DNA from: Schistocephalus solidus
Lineage: Eukaryota; Platyhelminthes; Cestoda; Diphyllobothriidea; Diphyllobothriidae
NCBI GenBank assembly: GCA_017591395.1
Contig: WEDG01004125.1
Location: forward strand, 372,001-436,000
Length of the DNA stretch: 64,000 nucleotides
Direction of reading: 5' to 3'
A program made the position numbers and the translations under genes. The notes under the pieces are model-generated. The model was not told the DNA's origin. It saw only the letters and a program-made list of their open reading frames with translations, and ran no database searches. Positions 23,601-36,300 of this stretch are shown piece after piece; the first letter of the stretch is position 1, and each line of letters opens with the position of its first letter.

Positions 23601-23900
23601 CTAACCATCATCTGAGTACTGTCAAGGTCAGTCCTCGACAAGCAATTTTCTGTATAACAGACGTCCCTCAGGCCTGCGGAATACATGACTCTGAACACGC
23701 TTGTGTGTGTCCTGTCGTCTGGCAATGCATATAGCTGTGTGTTAGACATCAAAGAAATTCCATGGTACTGACGCGGTCGTGCTTAATCATAATACTACTA
23801 TTCTCATAAAGCAATTGCAACCGGAAACTCTCGATCTATAAGTGCCTTAATTCCGGGGTGTGATATTTGCTGATCACAAGAAGGTTTTTGCCATTAACAT
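20693..23900. other. Stretch without a recognised gene
   Basis: AT-rich sequence with short open frames on both strands (for example 20,940-21,224 plus, 94 codons). None shows a conserved motif, and no clear splice-bounded exon was found. GC rises modestly at 22.7-23.2 kb without coding signal. Confidence 0.35.
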
Positions 23901-23919
23901 ACTAAGATTTTTTCCTGTT

Positions 23920-24150
23920 GTCTTAATTCCCCAAGAGGTGAGACGGGAGTGGAGAGTGTACGTCGGGGCTCTAGGCACTGGTTCCCTGGTCTCAGTACTA
24001 TGGATCCCAAGATGGCCGATCAAGCCAACGCGTAATGTGACGACACGATCACAATGGGGACCGGCCGAAATTGAGATCAAATCTCTGGCGGAATGGACGA
24101 TGGTAGTGATGGATGGCAGGGCAGCGGAAGGTTCCTCACCGGTGGTGGTG
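23920..24150 (-). mobile_element. Degraded zinc-finger LINE fragment (minus strand)
   Basis: On the minus strand the translation includes CDRVVTLRVGLIGHLGIHST followed by ETREPVPRAPTYT, which is one C2H2 finger and the linker of the LINE described at 14.3-15.1 kb. The finger has lost one Cys and the element is truncated on both sides. A GGTGGTGGTGG stretch adjoining it matches the ACC-rich (poly-Thr) spacer of the family. Confidence 0.7.
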
Positions 24151-24159
24151 GTGGTGCAG

Positions 24160-27100
24160 AGAGCGCAAATCCTACAACAAAAAGCACCCATGTTTCGAGC
24201 TGCATAAGCGTCTTACAGTCCCAACGATGTACGAGGCAAGGCGTATGCTTGCCATGCCGAGAAAGTTTATTAATCCGTTGATAAGATCCTTACTGCATAA
24301 AAAACTCTATTATACATAACACATCGTAAATCGTTGTGGTGTTCATTTGCGACGAAAGGTACATTAATACAGATCGGTGAGCCAAATCAGCGTCGTTTTT
24401 TTCAAAAAGACAAAATAAAAGACCCTGGAAGACACAAAATTAGACGGTATTTCAAATTTGTAAGCAAGCATACGCCCTCCTGTACAGAGGTAGGAGGAAA
24501 TAAAATAAAGAAAAGGTTCGAGAGGCGAGGAACAGAACTGATCGATAGGAGCTGGGGAATTTAGATTACTTGATTGTTAAATAATTAAATCGGAATAAGC
24601 ATTTGTGGAGATAAAGATATAAAAGTATACATGGAGATTTGTCGGAATTTGTTTCGAAAGTCCGCGCGAGGGGAGGGAGAAGAATAAATCGGTCCGGAGT
24701 AATAAATCACTCTATCGCCTTAGCATGGCCGAGAAAGGACTCCCAGGATTTGAGGACCTTTAGTTGGAAAGAAACAACAGGTTTTAAGGATTATGAAATG
24801 CTGTAAGGAAAGACTTCTTAGTATACAGGTGATTCAAAAGATGGTACCTGATTAGTCCCAACTTAGTTCATCAGAGCCCTATATTTGACTGTCAATGTAC
24901 GATGGCGATGGCAGTGTCAGCGGTGGTTCAATTAATTTATAATTCACTAAGATATCAGCACCTACTGAAGTAGCAAATATTCGAAACTTATCCAGATAAT
25001 ACGGAAACTCATAGAATACGGGCTCTCGAGCTGTTGGATAACCGGTTAGAGATACCTTTGAATAAAGGCAGTGGGTAGCTGCTAGGCGAGGGGCGTGTGT
25101 ATTGAAAGACCCGCATGAACTCTGGCCGACAATGCACCGAAATTCCGTCCAGTGCTGCTACCAGGTAGTACGCACAGGCTTTTGACATCCGACGCTGGAT
25201 CATACCAATGTTGCAGTGCCTATAACTGTTTTTGGCAGGCAACAACAGCTGTACGAAATTCTGACCTAATTGGGCACGCTGAGGACTGTGCAGGGAATTT
25301 TGTAGCGCCATCGGCCTTCATTAAGTTCAGCCAGTACGAATCTCATAGTCCTCTGGTATTCCAAGACCCGACCAAGCTGTAGCTCACCAGACATGACGTA
25401 ACACAGATGAGGGAGGACTTTTTGCGGTCGCTGGATTTGAAGGTGGACTTTCTCAACCATCCTTATAGTACATCGATTTACGTTCCCAGGGTTATGTCGG
25501 ACGGTGGATGAAGGCGTATCGGGTAGCAGCAACGTTTAGCAGGTCAACTTATTGCATGACAGTTTTTTTGCCTTTAGGCGAGCTGCTAATTCAGTGCCCA
25601 GCCACGTCCAGCTGTTCCTTGAAGTCAAAGTCAGACAGTCTTCAATAAAATTTTGATGTCTGGAATCTAGCTCCAACACACCCAAATCCCGAGAAGTAAA
25701 AATCTCGGCAGTCAGTACTTGTTCCATCTCCTGGAAGCGACTCCCTGGCATAGTGGGTTGATTCTCCAGTGTTAACAGGTCAGTAAATCTCTGCTTTCGG
25801 GGGGAGGGGAGATAATAAGTTGCTGGTTACTGTACAAAATGATACCAACGACATTTCGGACGTTCACACTAGCATACTTATTCCTGACCGGGCTGGTTAG
25901 GATACATTCTGCTGGCAGCTATAAGAACAGTTTACCAAAACACCCTCACCGTGACCCGCTCAACACTACCTGTTACCGGAATGATCACATTTAAGCAGAT
26001 GACCCTTCAAATAGCTGGATTATTAGTCGTTAAGGTCTCTGAACCCGAGACCTTGCTGATTAAAATCATTAGATGGTCGGAAATTTATGTTTTCACTATC
26101 GCTAAAGGCATCTGATGACTCGGAATCTAAACGATAGTACAGTAATCACTTAAGGTTTCTGAATTAAGGTAGACGACAAGGTGGTTATGCTGGATCCTTA
26201 AACTGTCAGTCTTCGGGTCACGTTACATTCTCGTTCAGATCAGTTCCCGAAACGCATCCAAGCGGCATCCTGTCAAACAGCTTCGGAACCTCAACTAACT
26301 GAAAGGTTAATAAGGTCTTTCTATCCAACCCGAACGAAGAAAACAGAAAGGAGTGGTCACCATTGAAACCCAGAGTCCATTAAACAGCTGAAAAATCTCA
26401 GATTCCGTAGTCGGCGCTGTGGCAGGAGCGGCTAGAAAAGACCACAAGAGTCACTTAAAGTGGCTTCTTCCATGAATGGGACTCCGCATTTTGTAACATC
26501 GGACGATTCCACCAACGAATGCTTCGGCCGAGACAGGACACTAGTACAGAGGCCCTGGCGTCCTACCCCGTAGCCGGCATTGACGTTCAGTTGTGGGAGA
26601 TAAAACAAACAGGGAGGCACATTAGCTATCTACCCGAGCTTTTTGGGGATCGGGTTCAAGCGCAAATGTGACGTAGGCCTTTTCGCCATAAAATTTGCTT
26701 AACTGAAACTAACTTTTTTGACTCAGGGAGCTCTAATTTATCCAGGTCATTATTGCAGGAGCAAGCATATCCCCCCAGGAGAAGTACGGTTTGACCCATG
26801 TTCGGATAAAACAGATAATTCATAGGGCTGAGGCTACTCACTTCGAAGCCGATAAACAATTGCCAGATAACAGTTTATACTAGAGATAAACCGAAAGGCG
26901 CACTGGTAGTAGCAGTGTGACTCCGATTAACTCCAGGCGAACGATCGTCAGAATTTTCTGAATCTTATGCCCAAGGTTTGCGGAAACACTAACTGAAAGT
27001 AGCCAGGAGACCTAGGAAGCAAATTTAGCCCGTAAGAGAAACGCCTACGCATATAACGATCGATTGTACGACGTGCGTAAAGGCGGCCATGAACAATGTT

Positions 27101-27190
27101 CGTAATAGAGTGGGGTGCGCGGAGACGATAAAATAATACGACAATTATGGACGGGTGTATGGCGAAGATAACGATTTGAAAAATACGAGC
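24160..27190. other. Probable 3' flank/intron of the sorting nexin; terminal exon not found
   Basis: The sorting nexin exon ending at 27,195 stops with a donor, so one more exon of about 15-25 codons, encoding the end of the BAR domain, should lie at lower coordinates. I could not identify it: no minus-strand acceptor is followed by a short frame with the expected Trp-Glu and Pro-Glu pattern. The minus-strand frames at 25,009-25,751 are open but unassigned. Confidence 0.35.
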
Positions 27191-27194
27191 TTAC

Positions 27195-27347
27195 GTTTTC
27201 TTGGATTTTAAGCATTGTGTTGAGAAATCCGATAGCGGCACTCTTGAATTCCTGGAAGCGGGTTTCATCCAGAAACTCCAGTTCCTTCTTGATGGCAGAT
27301 GAGAGGGTTTCAAATTCTTCCTCGCTCTCTTCGACCCGACGAACCAG
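27195..27347 (-). CDS. SNX1/2: Sorting nexin exon, last BAR helix seen
   Basis: A 153 bp exon (51 codons, phase 0) between TTTGCCGTCAG| and |GTAAGC encodes VEESEEEFETLSSAIKKELE, then DETRFQEFKSAAIGFLNTML. It matches the ERDFERISTVVRKEVIRFE and KDFKNHVIKYLETLL helix of SNX1. The protein does not end here, because the exon finishes at a consensus donor. Confidence 0.9.
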
Positions 27348-30300
27348 CTGACGGCAAAAAAAAACAAAAGGTTACCGTGGGAGCAGTTTAAAAACGTTGC
27401 TACTGCTTACAGTAGCTTATCTATCTCATGAAATGTTGACCAAAGTTCAGAAATGTAATCTCAATTAGAGCGGATTATGTAGCTGGGTTTGCGAGTGGTA
27501 AGCGAACACCATACTCCCACATTTCAGTAATGCCAGGATGTCAGTCTTTGAATAAGCTTCTTTCTGGCCGCCTACAAAAATCAAACTCGGCAAATAATGG
27601 CCACTTAAGTAGTATGAATTTCCCCATTGATTTTCGATGCCCTCGTAAATTAAAATAAATTTTAGAAAAAAGAATGCACATAAATGTGTTCCTCGTACTC
27701 ATTTGGTGTAAAATCACGTCTTCTTCAAATTTTATTCTTCAAGAAAAATTATTTTTAGGTTTTAAAAATTGTCAACTCCCGAATAATTTTGAACCTCACC
27801 TGCCAATGAAAGACATTCTGGGTTTGAAAGCTACATGCTGTATACATTCCATCCAAGGAAAGTTCAAAACGGTCCAATAGAAAGAGAGAAGTGAGTTCTT
27901 TAATATTCAGCAGAAACCGTATCCCTTACTTTTCAGCGTGGTCGAAAAACCGGTCAAAGGTTCCCAGTTTTTCCTTGACTTCATCTTGGAAAAACGTTAA
28001 GTACGCAGACATTCGACAGCGAAACATCTAATTAAGGTGCTTTTTAAAAAGGTAACTTATTATAGAAAGTTTTTATAACTAATTATAGGCATATATTTTC
28101 CCGGCTTTTGTTGTGGACGTTCATTTTTCTCGGCAGTGAGTTTTCATGCTTGATTGAGTCTACAAATATGACCCGGACGGCCATCTGCATTAGAAAGAAT
28201 GTCCAAAAAAGTCACTACTTAGGTAAATGCTTTTAAGAAATATCGTATTTTGAAGGTTTTACTAAACATATCGAACGGTATCTACATTTATGGGCAATAG
28301 ACTGAAGACTCCGAAAAACGTAAAGAATTCACCACATTTTCAAAGACGGTCTGAAACTCATCGTAATAGAAAACCCGAAATAGTTATAAAGAAATTCAAC
28401 AAAATGGTACTTTTAAGATAGCATCTGACGATTCTATTTAAATTTATTAGTCAGTGACTGGCCTGTGAACATGTGAGCTTATGAAATATTATATTCCTGT
28501 AACGTCCCTATCGGCGCTATCAAAGCAAAAATATGTTTGCCTCGGCCAAACGCCTTTAAGACAAGGTACAACTGGAAGAAAAACTGCCGATTCTCGTGAT
28601 ACGGTATTGGAATATACGCTCGCATGTAAGGCTGCTTGATGACGGCCATACTTAGTGTTGCGCTTAATCTAGATGAATATAGATGCGCAAATTCGGAAAA
28701 ATACTATTTTAAAAAGTAATTCTACTTTCCTACCTTATTCACTCGTTTAGTTGCATGAACAGGCTTCCTATGCATTTAAAACTTCAGTTTACTCAACTAG
28801 ATTGATTTTTCAAATTTTCTTAATTTGAACATTTCCTTGAAAAAATCGTATTTCTAGCAAATGTTATATTACTTTTTTAAACCACAATAAGCCTTATTTT
28901 TCCTAACGATTGATTCTTTATTGATGTAAAAATTCGGGGGACGCACGGTGCGCTGATTTCGCAGAACGGGCAGAAATCCATAAGATTTCATGAGTTGGGA
29001 CAGCTACTGCACTTCAACGAAGATTTAATCTGCTATCAAATCTGTACAAGAAAGTGTTTACTGTACGTTTTCTATACGGTGAATAACTGAGGTGGTATGC
29101 ATTTCGATATGATAAAATGAAAGAAGTGAGCTCGTCGAAAAAGAGTTTTACTCGTAAATTTCGAGCTGGTTACAACAACCCGTCGTCAGACGAAAGTAAA
29201 AGTGAGAAGTGGGATTGTCACACGGAGAGACAGAGACATAGGTAGACAGCCTTGGGAGTAGGTGGGTTGCATCGTGTTTTGATGGCTGCCGAAGGTGAGT
29301 AGAGGTGTGGTGAGTGTCAGTTATGCCCCAGCGTGTCGTGGGAGTCAAACGCCTTTCTAACCAGATGTTGCGAGTAATTTGGACAGAGAGAGAGGCGAAA
29401 ACATTGGAGCAGCAGTTTTCTTCGCGATCATGGCATCCTACCGAAGTCTCTTCGCTTTAAACCCACACTGCCCTATGAGGCTGCGAGGTCACTCGCCCGC
29501 AAATATGGCTTCCGTGTTTTGAGTGCGATTATATCTGATGTCCAATATTGTCTTCGTTGACTTGAAGCAATAATCATTGACCTTTAGAAGCGGTGCGTTT
29601 CATTCCTACCTAAAGGCATTTTCGAAAACGTACTGCAGCGTATAAATGCGACAACCAAGGATGCTCGTATGAAGAAGCGATTAGATCTTCAAGAGAAGCT
29701 CAAAGCTCTTCTCCGTCCTATTTATGACAGTAACATGGCTACGAGAGTTGTAAATCTTTTGAAAAGGAATTTCCCGCCCGCTGAAATAAGCCACCCGTCA
29801 TACCGATGCTGCGCCAACTAACTTCTCAACCAGCCTCACCCATGCCTGAAGACATGCGCACAGACATACGCAGCTGTGCTACCGGTCTCCGCCGAAAAAG
29901 GAAATATCAGCAAACCTTACCGACGGAAGAAGAAGAAGAAGAAGAAAAGAAGAAGAAGAAGAAGAAGAGGGATTAGGCTCCTTGCGGTCGGACGACAGCA
30001 TAGTTGTTGTATCCTGCTGATAAAGGTGGTGCAACCGTCCTTTCGGACAAGATCGACTATGTCAATAAAGCCAACAAGGTCTTTAATGACAGAGAGGCTA
30101 ACATACCAACGAAAAAGCAGAATATATGCGCGCATCAAAAACTAACAGCTACCTTTTACCGAGTGTGATCGTTGCAGGCGGCTGGAACGAAATGCCTTAA
30201 AATTCCGGCAGCCAGATAGGCCAGATACTGTGGGCCTACGGCTGGGGTATATGCCCGAAGACCGTCCTGTCAAACAACGTTGTTGCGGAAGTAAAAATTT

Positions 30301-33300
30301 ACTAAGGCCCTAGCAGTTTAGAATGCATCGTAATGTTGACAACCGGGGCAAGTTGCCGAGCAGTCTGAGTTCTAGGGGTATAAATCAAGCGAGTTGTCAT
30401 ACTCCAAGTAAACTGACCCACAAGAAGATACTTACCTCACTGATCTCACGCTCCAATGTTGGAATCTTAGCCCTATCAGCTTTGGGCGACATCTCGATGC
30501 GTACCTTCTGCTCACGTTTGCCTCGAAGGGCTGACTCGTTGTCTTTGAACACTTTGTACATTTTGACGCGTTCTGAGAGAGTTTCCTGATAAAAAAGGGA
30601 GTAAAGTAGATCAGAATATTAGAAAGATGGCATTCAGTTGACACACAAGCCACCGCAGCCGGCGAGCTGAGCAGAAGACCACATGTTTCATTCGAAGGTC
30701 TTAGCAAAAGCCAGGTACTGCCAGCATTTTCAATAAAATAACTCAATGTGTGTCGTTAGTGTTGGTGCGGTGGTGGCGGCGGTGGTGGCCAGAAGTATAG
30801 TGAAGCAGATATCACGGTAGATAACAATTTTGGTGACATCCTAACTTTCAAACATTTCGCCATGCCCATATTGAGTGCGCGATAAAACATAATAAATAGG
30901 GAATGAAGTAGATAGGCCGGAAGATATAGGTTGTATTGTTTGTAATAATCAATCTGGTTATAAAATAAAACGATTTTATTTCATTAGTGTGAATCTTTGG
31001 CCTGGACTGTAAATAAAACTCGGATGGTGGATGTTAACCGGTTGCATGTGGTTGTGTAAGTTTTGCCATTTTAGGTTTCGGTTGGCTTCAGTGGCCCCCT
31101 TGTCCAAAGGCGCAGTATCCTAACTTCCGAAGGCTCCCTCGACTTGGGAGAGCCGCATATTATCCATTAGTTGATTGGTGTTGAGATATATTCAGTATTT
31201 TGTGTTGCATCTACGGTGGCCTGGTGTGTACGACAAAATTTTGCTATGGGGTTCTTGAACAGTACTCATAAACGGATGGCAACTGAGCGCCATGGCATTC
31301 TAGCAAGGCAAATTGGTCTGCGATGTGCCGCTGAAGATGACTGACTAGTTCACTTCATCGGAGCTTCCTGTGGAGTGGATTTCGGGATTGTCTTGACAAA
31401 GGCGCAGACGCGATTTCATAAAATTATGGCCTAAGCTCTGTTCAGCGCCCGTCTTCACTCATTGAATTGAGCGATAATCGAGTCATCAAAGGTGAAAACT
31501 GGAAGTGTGGCAAGACTTGTGTCCAACTATAAAATAGAAAAGTGCATCAAATGAAAAAAAAACTTTCTGGATTTCTGGACTAGAGCATTTTCTTAAGAGA
31601 CTAAAATGTCGCGGAATCGAAACATAAGGTCAATAAGCCGGTAGTCAATTAGAATTTTTACATAGGTTAATCGATTTAATATTATACTGTCACGCCAAGG
31701 ATAGTCAGTAAGTTCTAGCAATGACAGAAAAGCAGTTGTACTCGTCTGTACGTGTCAGCCGCCAGTCACTGTAAAAAATTATATAAATATCATTTGACAA
31801 GTAGGCGAAAATGATCATGAAACTAATAACTCAGGAGGATGTGGAGATGAGCAGACGGTTTCGACAACGGAATTCTTTAAAATGTTAGCACTTGAAAAAA
31901 AAACATGACAAGGGAGTGTAAGCGCAAACTTAGGCATCAATGGTCAGTTTCAGAATAAATAAGATTCCACTTGTATTTATAATAGGTACGGCTGTGATCA
32001 CGGATAATTTAGATGGCCCCGATGATGTCACGAATTTCCTTTCTCCACGAGTAAATACCTGCAGCAGCTGACCTAGAGAAATCTGCCCATTCTCTTTTCC
32101 AGTGACGGGACCGAGACAGAGGGCATCAATGGTCAGTTTCAGAATAAATAAGATTCCACTTGTATTTATAATAGGTACGGCTGTGATCACGGATAATTTA
32201 GATGGCCCCGATGATGTCACGAATTTCTCCACGAGTAAATACCTGCAGCAGCTGACCTAGAGAAATCTGCCCATTCTCTTTTCCAGTGACGGAGACCAGA
32301 GACAGAGGGTGCAAGAACTACTTCCATACCTTGACAAACTGTGCCGATCCAGGATTTTGGTTAACCTCATCCAAGACACCTTCAGATGGGCAGCGATCCT
32401 GGATCAATGACAGCAACACCGAATTCATAAGGTGTACGACAAAGGACGTATTCAAACCAACTCATTTATCATTCTTGGATGGCCTAAGATATGCTTGCTA
32501 TGATCATGAAACTAATAACTCAGGAGGATGTGGAGATGAGCAGACGGTTTCGACACCGGAATTCTTTAAAATGTTAGCACTTGAAAAAAACATGACAAGG
32601 GAGTGTAAGCGCAAACTTAGGCATCAATGGTCAGTTTCAGAATAAATAAGATTCCACTTGTATTTATAATAGGTACGGCTGTGATCACGGATAATTTAGA
32701 TGGCCCCGATGATGTCACGAATTTCCTCTCTCCACGAGTAAATACCTGCAGCAGCTGACCTAGAGAAAGCTGCCCATTCTCTTTTCCAGTGACGGAGACC
32801 AGACACAGAGGGTGCAAGAACTACTTCCATACCTTGACAAACTGTGCCGATCCAGGATTTTGGTTAACCTCATCCAAGACACCTTCAGATGGGCAGCGAT
32901 CCTGGATCAATGACAGCAACACCGAATTCATAAGGTGTACGACAAAGGACGTATTCAAACCAACTCCCTTATCATTCTTGGATGGCCTAAGATATGCTTG
33001 CTATGTTGGAGCTGTGAGTACTGACTATTTCATTCGAAAAAATCTGAGCACTTCAATCAAAGGATGGTGCTCGGGCAGCGGCGGTCAGTTCTCACTTCCT
33101 TCACGTGCACGGCCCAGCATTCACAACTGTATAGGGGGACCGATTAGACGGACTTCAGGTGCAATTGGCTCTTTTTGGTGATTGTTATATCGCGTCGAGT
33201 CCATAAGCATCTTCGACAGACTGTGAAGACCCTGTGATCATCATGCATTTGGTAGAGTATGTCATCGTTACTCTGACCGTTCAACAGAAGCGTCGCCCAA

Positions 33301-36300
33301 AGGAATTTGAAAACTTTAGCTTCCATAAGTTGGCAGATCTTAATCCCGAGAGGTGCCTTCTGCTGGCCAGAGATGCAGCTCAAAAGCACTATGATCTTCC
33401 TAGGGTCAATAGATAACTTGAGTAGCTTATCGACTTCATTCACCTGTGAAACCAGACTGTAATTGAATAAAGTTGGTGGCTTGCAGGACCATAGCATTAG
33501 CGTAATCCAGATCAGTCAGCCTGCATCTGGGTTGTTTAAGCCAGGAAACGAAGAAATTAACTAACAGGTTTGCAAATAAAGGTTCTTGAAACATTTGAGT
33601 TAGACCTGTAACTTTAAAAACAGATTAGCATACATATGATGTTGTAAAAAGGGTGATAAGTGCTTGAGATTTACGTTTTTCTTCAGGGTAGTGGGAGATT
33701 ACGGGTTTGGATGCCACTGTATATCTCCTTTTTCACGGTGCATGTAGATGGTACCCTTTTGCATAGGCGTGCAGAGTTGATGGGAATTTATCAAAAACAT
33801 TCTGATTTTCTCGCGATTTTGGATCAATAGCCTAACTACAAGGCAGCGGTGTGCCAGATCTCAGCCGTCCATGGTATTGTAATACTATCACTACTGGTCC
33901 GTAAATGCTTATTCACCACAACTGAAAGTTTGCTTATTTCACAGCTAACCTTCGCTGAAGATTTTTATACTATCCACCACCTGCGAATGCGCCGGGTATG
34001 CAGTAACCATGTTGACGTAGGATCCGTCTTCCTGTGGTAGTTCCAAAAAGGACCACCACATTGGCTCGCAAAAGTATGAAGAGTGAAACAAAATAAGTTC
34101 CTGATCCTGCTTCTCTGTTACAAAATCCTATCCAGCCTGTAACTTTTTCTGACATAAAATTTGACTAAAAGGTAATAATATGCGAAGGTAAACTTGGCTT
34201 ACCCTGCATGCCTGCATCATATTAAGAACTCCCTTGGCGTATTCCACCAAGTAAGTTGACTCAGACTCCGCTTGCACAGCATGGAACTGGGTAATCTGGT
34301 CCTCTGTGTCAGCCAGTTGTCCTAGCGCTCTGGCCAACCCAGTATGTTCCTCCACGTTTGCGAGAGCGGAAATCGACCGGGAAAATGTTTGAGTGGCTGA
34401 GGCAAGTTCTATCGAATAGCAATTACAAAGTTATGTGGAGAGATTTGAATACAGAAAGTGATAGCAAAAAACCTGCCGATGACGAACTTATGTAACTGAA
34501 AACTAGTTCAGTAGACTCTGCGAAAGGAAAAAGTTGAAGCCCTTCGGATGATGAACAGAGATTATGCACTATTTGAAGATGAATTTTGGGAAAACGGATA
34601 GTTTTATAGCTTTATTATTCAGAGATACCTGTTCATAACTACTCAATCGGAAGGTCCAAGCAACTGAGGTGCGGGTATTAATCCGTAATTATAATAAGTG
34701 CCGTGAAGGAGAAAAATCGCAAATCAGTAGATAACGGCAGGAGCGAATGCGAGTTCATGTTTGATGAAACGATTATTGAAAGCTGTCTTTGCCATATTTT
34801 TTGAATGTTTACATCACAACACTTGCATTTAATAGATCATTCTTGATTAGGGACGGAAAACGGGGAACCAAAGTCATGATTGTAGCGATTAAACACGTAT
34901 CATCAAGCATGGCTAAAAACCCAGAAAAGTGACTTCGTTTTAGTGCGGGTCTACCATAACATCTGAAATATCTTTAAGTCAATTTTTAATGGTCATTATG
35001 ATAACCTAGGGTTTATATTGAACCTGACTCTCAAATAGACAACAGTAGTTCTGAAATCACCACACCATTAGCGTAGCCCCAAGAGACTGGTACTGTAGAT
35101 TTATATTGGGTTCGTGAAGCATTTTTTTCGTTAAAATGCGTTAGGCCGCGAATCTATGATGGAGGTCTAACTGAAGAGGCTCACGAAAAAAGTGTCGTAC
35201 TAAAAGAACACAAGAGGAGAAACAATCCAAAAAAGGTTACTTACCGTGCTGGTCGGCAACTAAATTAGTCAAGGCGTAGAACAAGCGGTTGGCCTGGATG
35301 TCCCAGTTTTCCAGCTCCTCCTCTTTCCTGTCAAAGTACTGAGGAAAAATATAACACAATACAAATGCCAGTATAATAAGACAGATTGCGGGAGACTCAG
35401 TAAAGGCTGAACGCTATAACCATATCCCGTTTACCGAGCATCTATACCATCTGAAAGGTTCTCTGTAAATTCTGTTGAGCGCATGCAGACCATACAGATG
35501 AAGAAAATATATTCGACCAGCTTCCGACATAACAAGAGGACGGCGAGACACTGTGCGTAACAAGAAAAGGCGGGTCCAAGCCGCGGTCAGTAGTGAAAAA
35601 TTGATAGGAAGTCAGATAACCCAATGATAAACTACAGGCGCGAAATCGATTTCAGTCCTTAATTCTATGAACGACAGTCGATTTTATAATTTGAAGAATT
35701 ATTTAAAATGGACAGATTTATCAAGAACGCCCGAGTAACAACAATATGTTGGCACAGCAATCTTTGATGATTTCAAAGTTCCGACTTAAGTGGTCTGGAA
35801 GCATTTGTATGAGACGTAAATGCAGTCTGGTTAAAGTGCATCCTAACCACCACGCATTTGTCGAGTTCATAGTCCTAACAATACCTAAAAGTGAAAAGAA
35901 GGACCTGATCCTTAGAAATATCGCATAATGTATTTCTGTACATTCGCATTTAATACTTCTAATTTAAGAATGGCCAACTGTCATCTTTGCTTTCTCTACA
36001 AGGCACAATAACTTCCAAAAGAAGCTATGGAACCTACGATTGTGACCGAATGTCTTTCACGGCAACTCAGATTCGTGATGTTAAGAAAAATAGGGGGTTA
36101 TGACATTAATTATAAACAGTATAAAGTAGCGGAGTGCGTTGTTCCTGTGCAAAGAGCTACCTCTAAATATAGTTTAAATTACGTGATAACAGCTCGAAAT
36201 GACCTGATTTTCTTGGCAGCTTATACATCGAACGGAATATTGGGTCTATCGGAAGCTATGAGGAATTGGATAGGAATATCAAAAAGGGAGAAAGGTTCTC

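Noticed and set aside
25009..25751. Three adjacent minus-strand frames as a possible gene or the sorting nexin terminal exon
   Set aside because: None shows the expected BAR C-terminal residues or another known domain, and no supporting splice sites were found.
31930..32817. Minus-strand repeated frames with a hydrophobic segment as a tandem gene family
   Set aside because: The repetition is explained by duplicated DNA blocks; both strands are open in different blocks and no domain is recognised.
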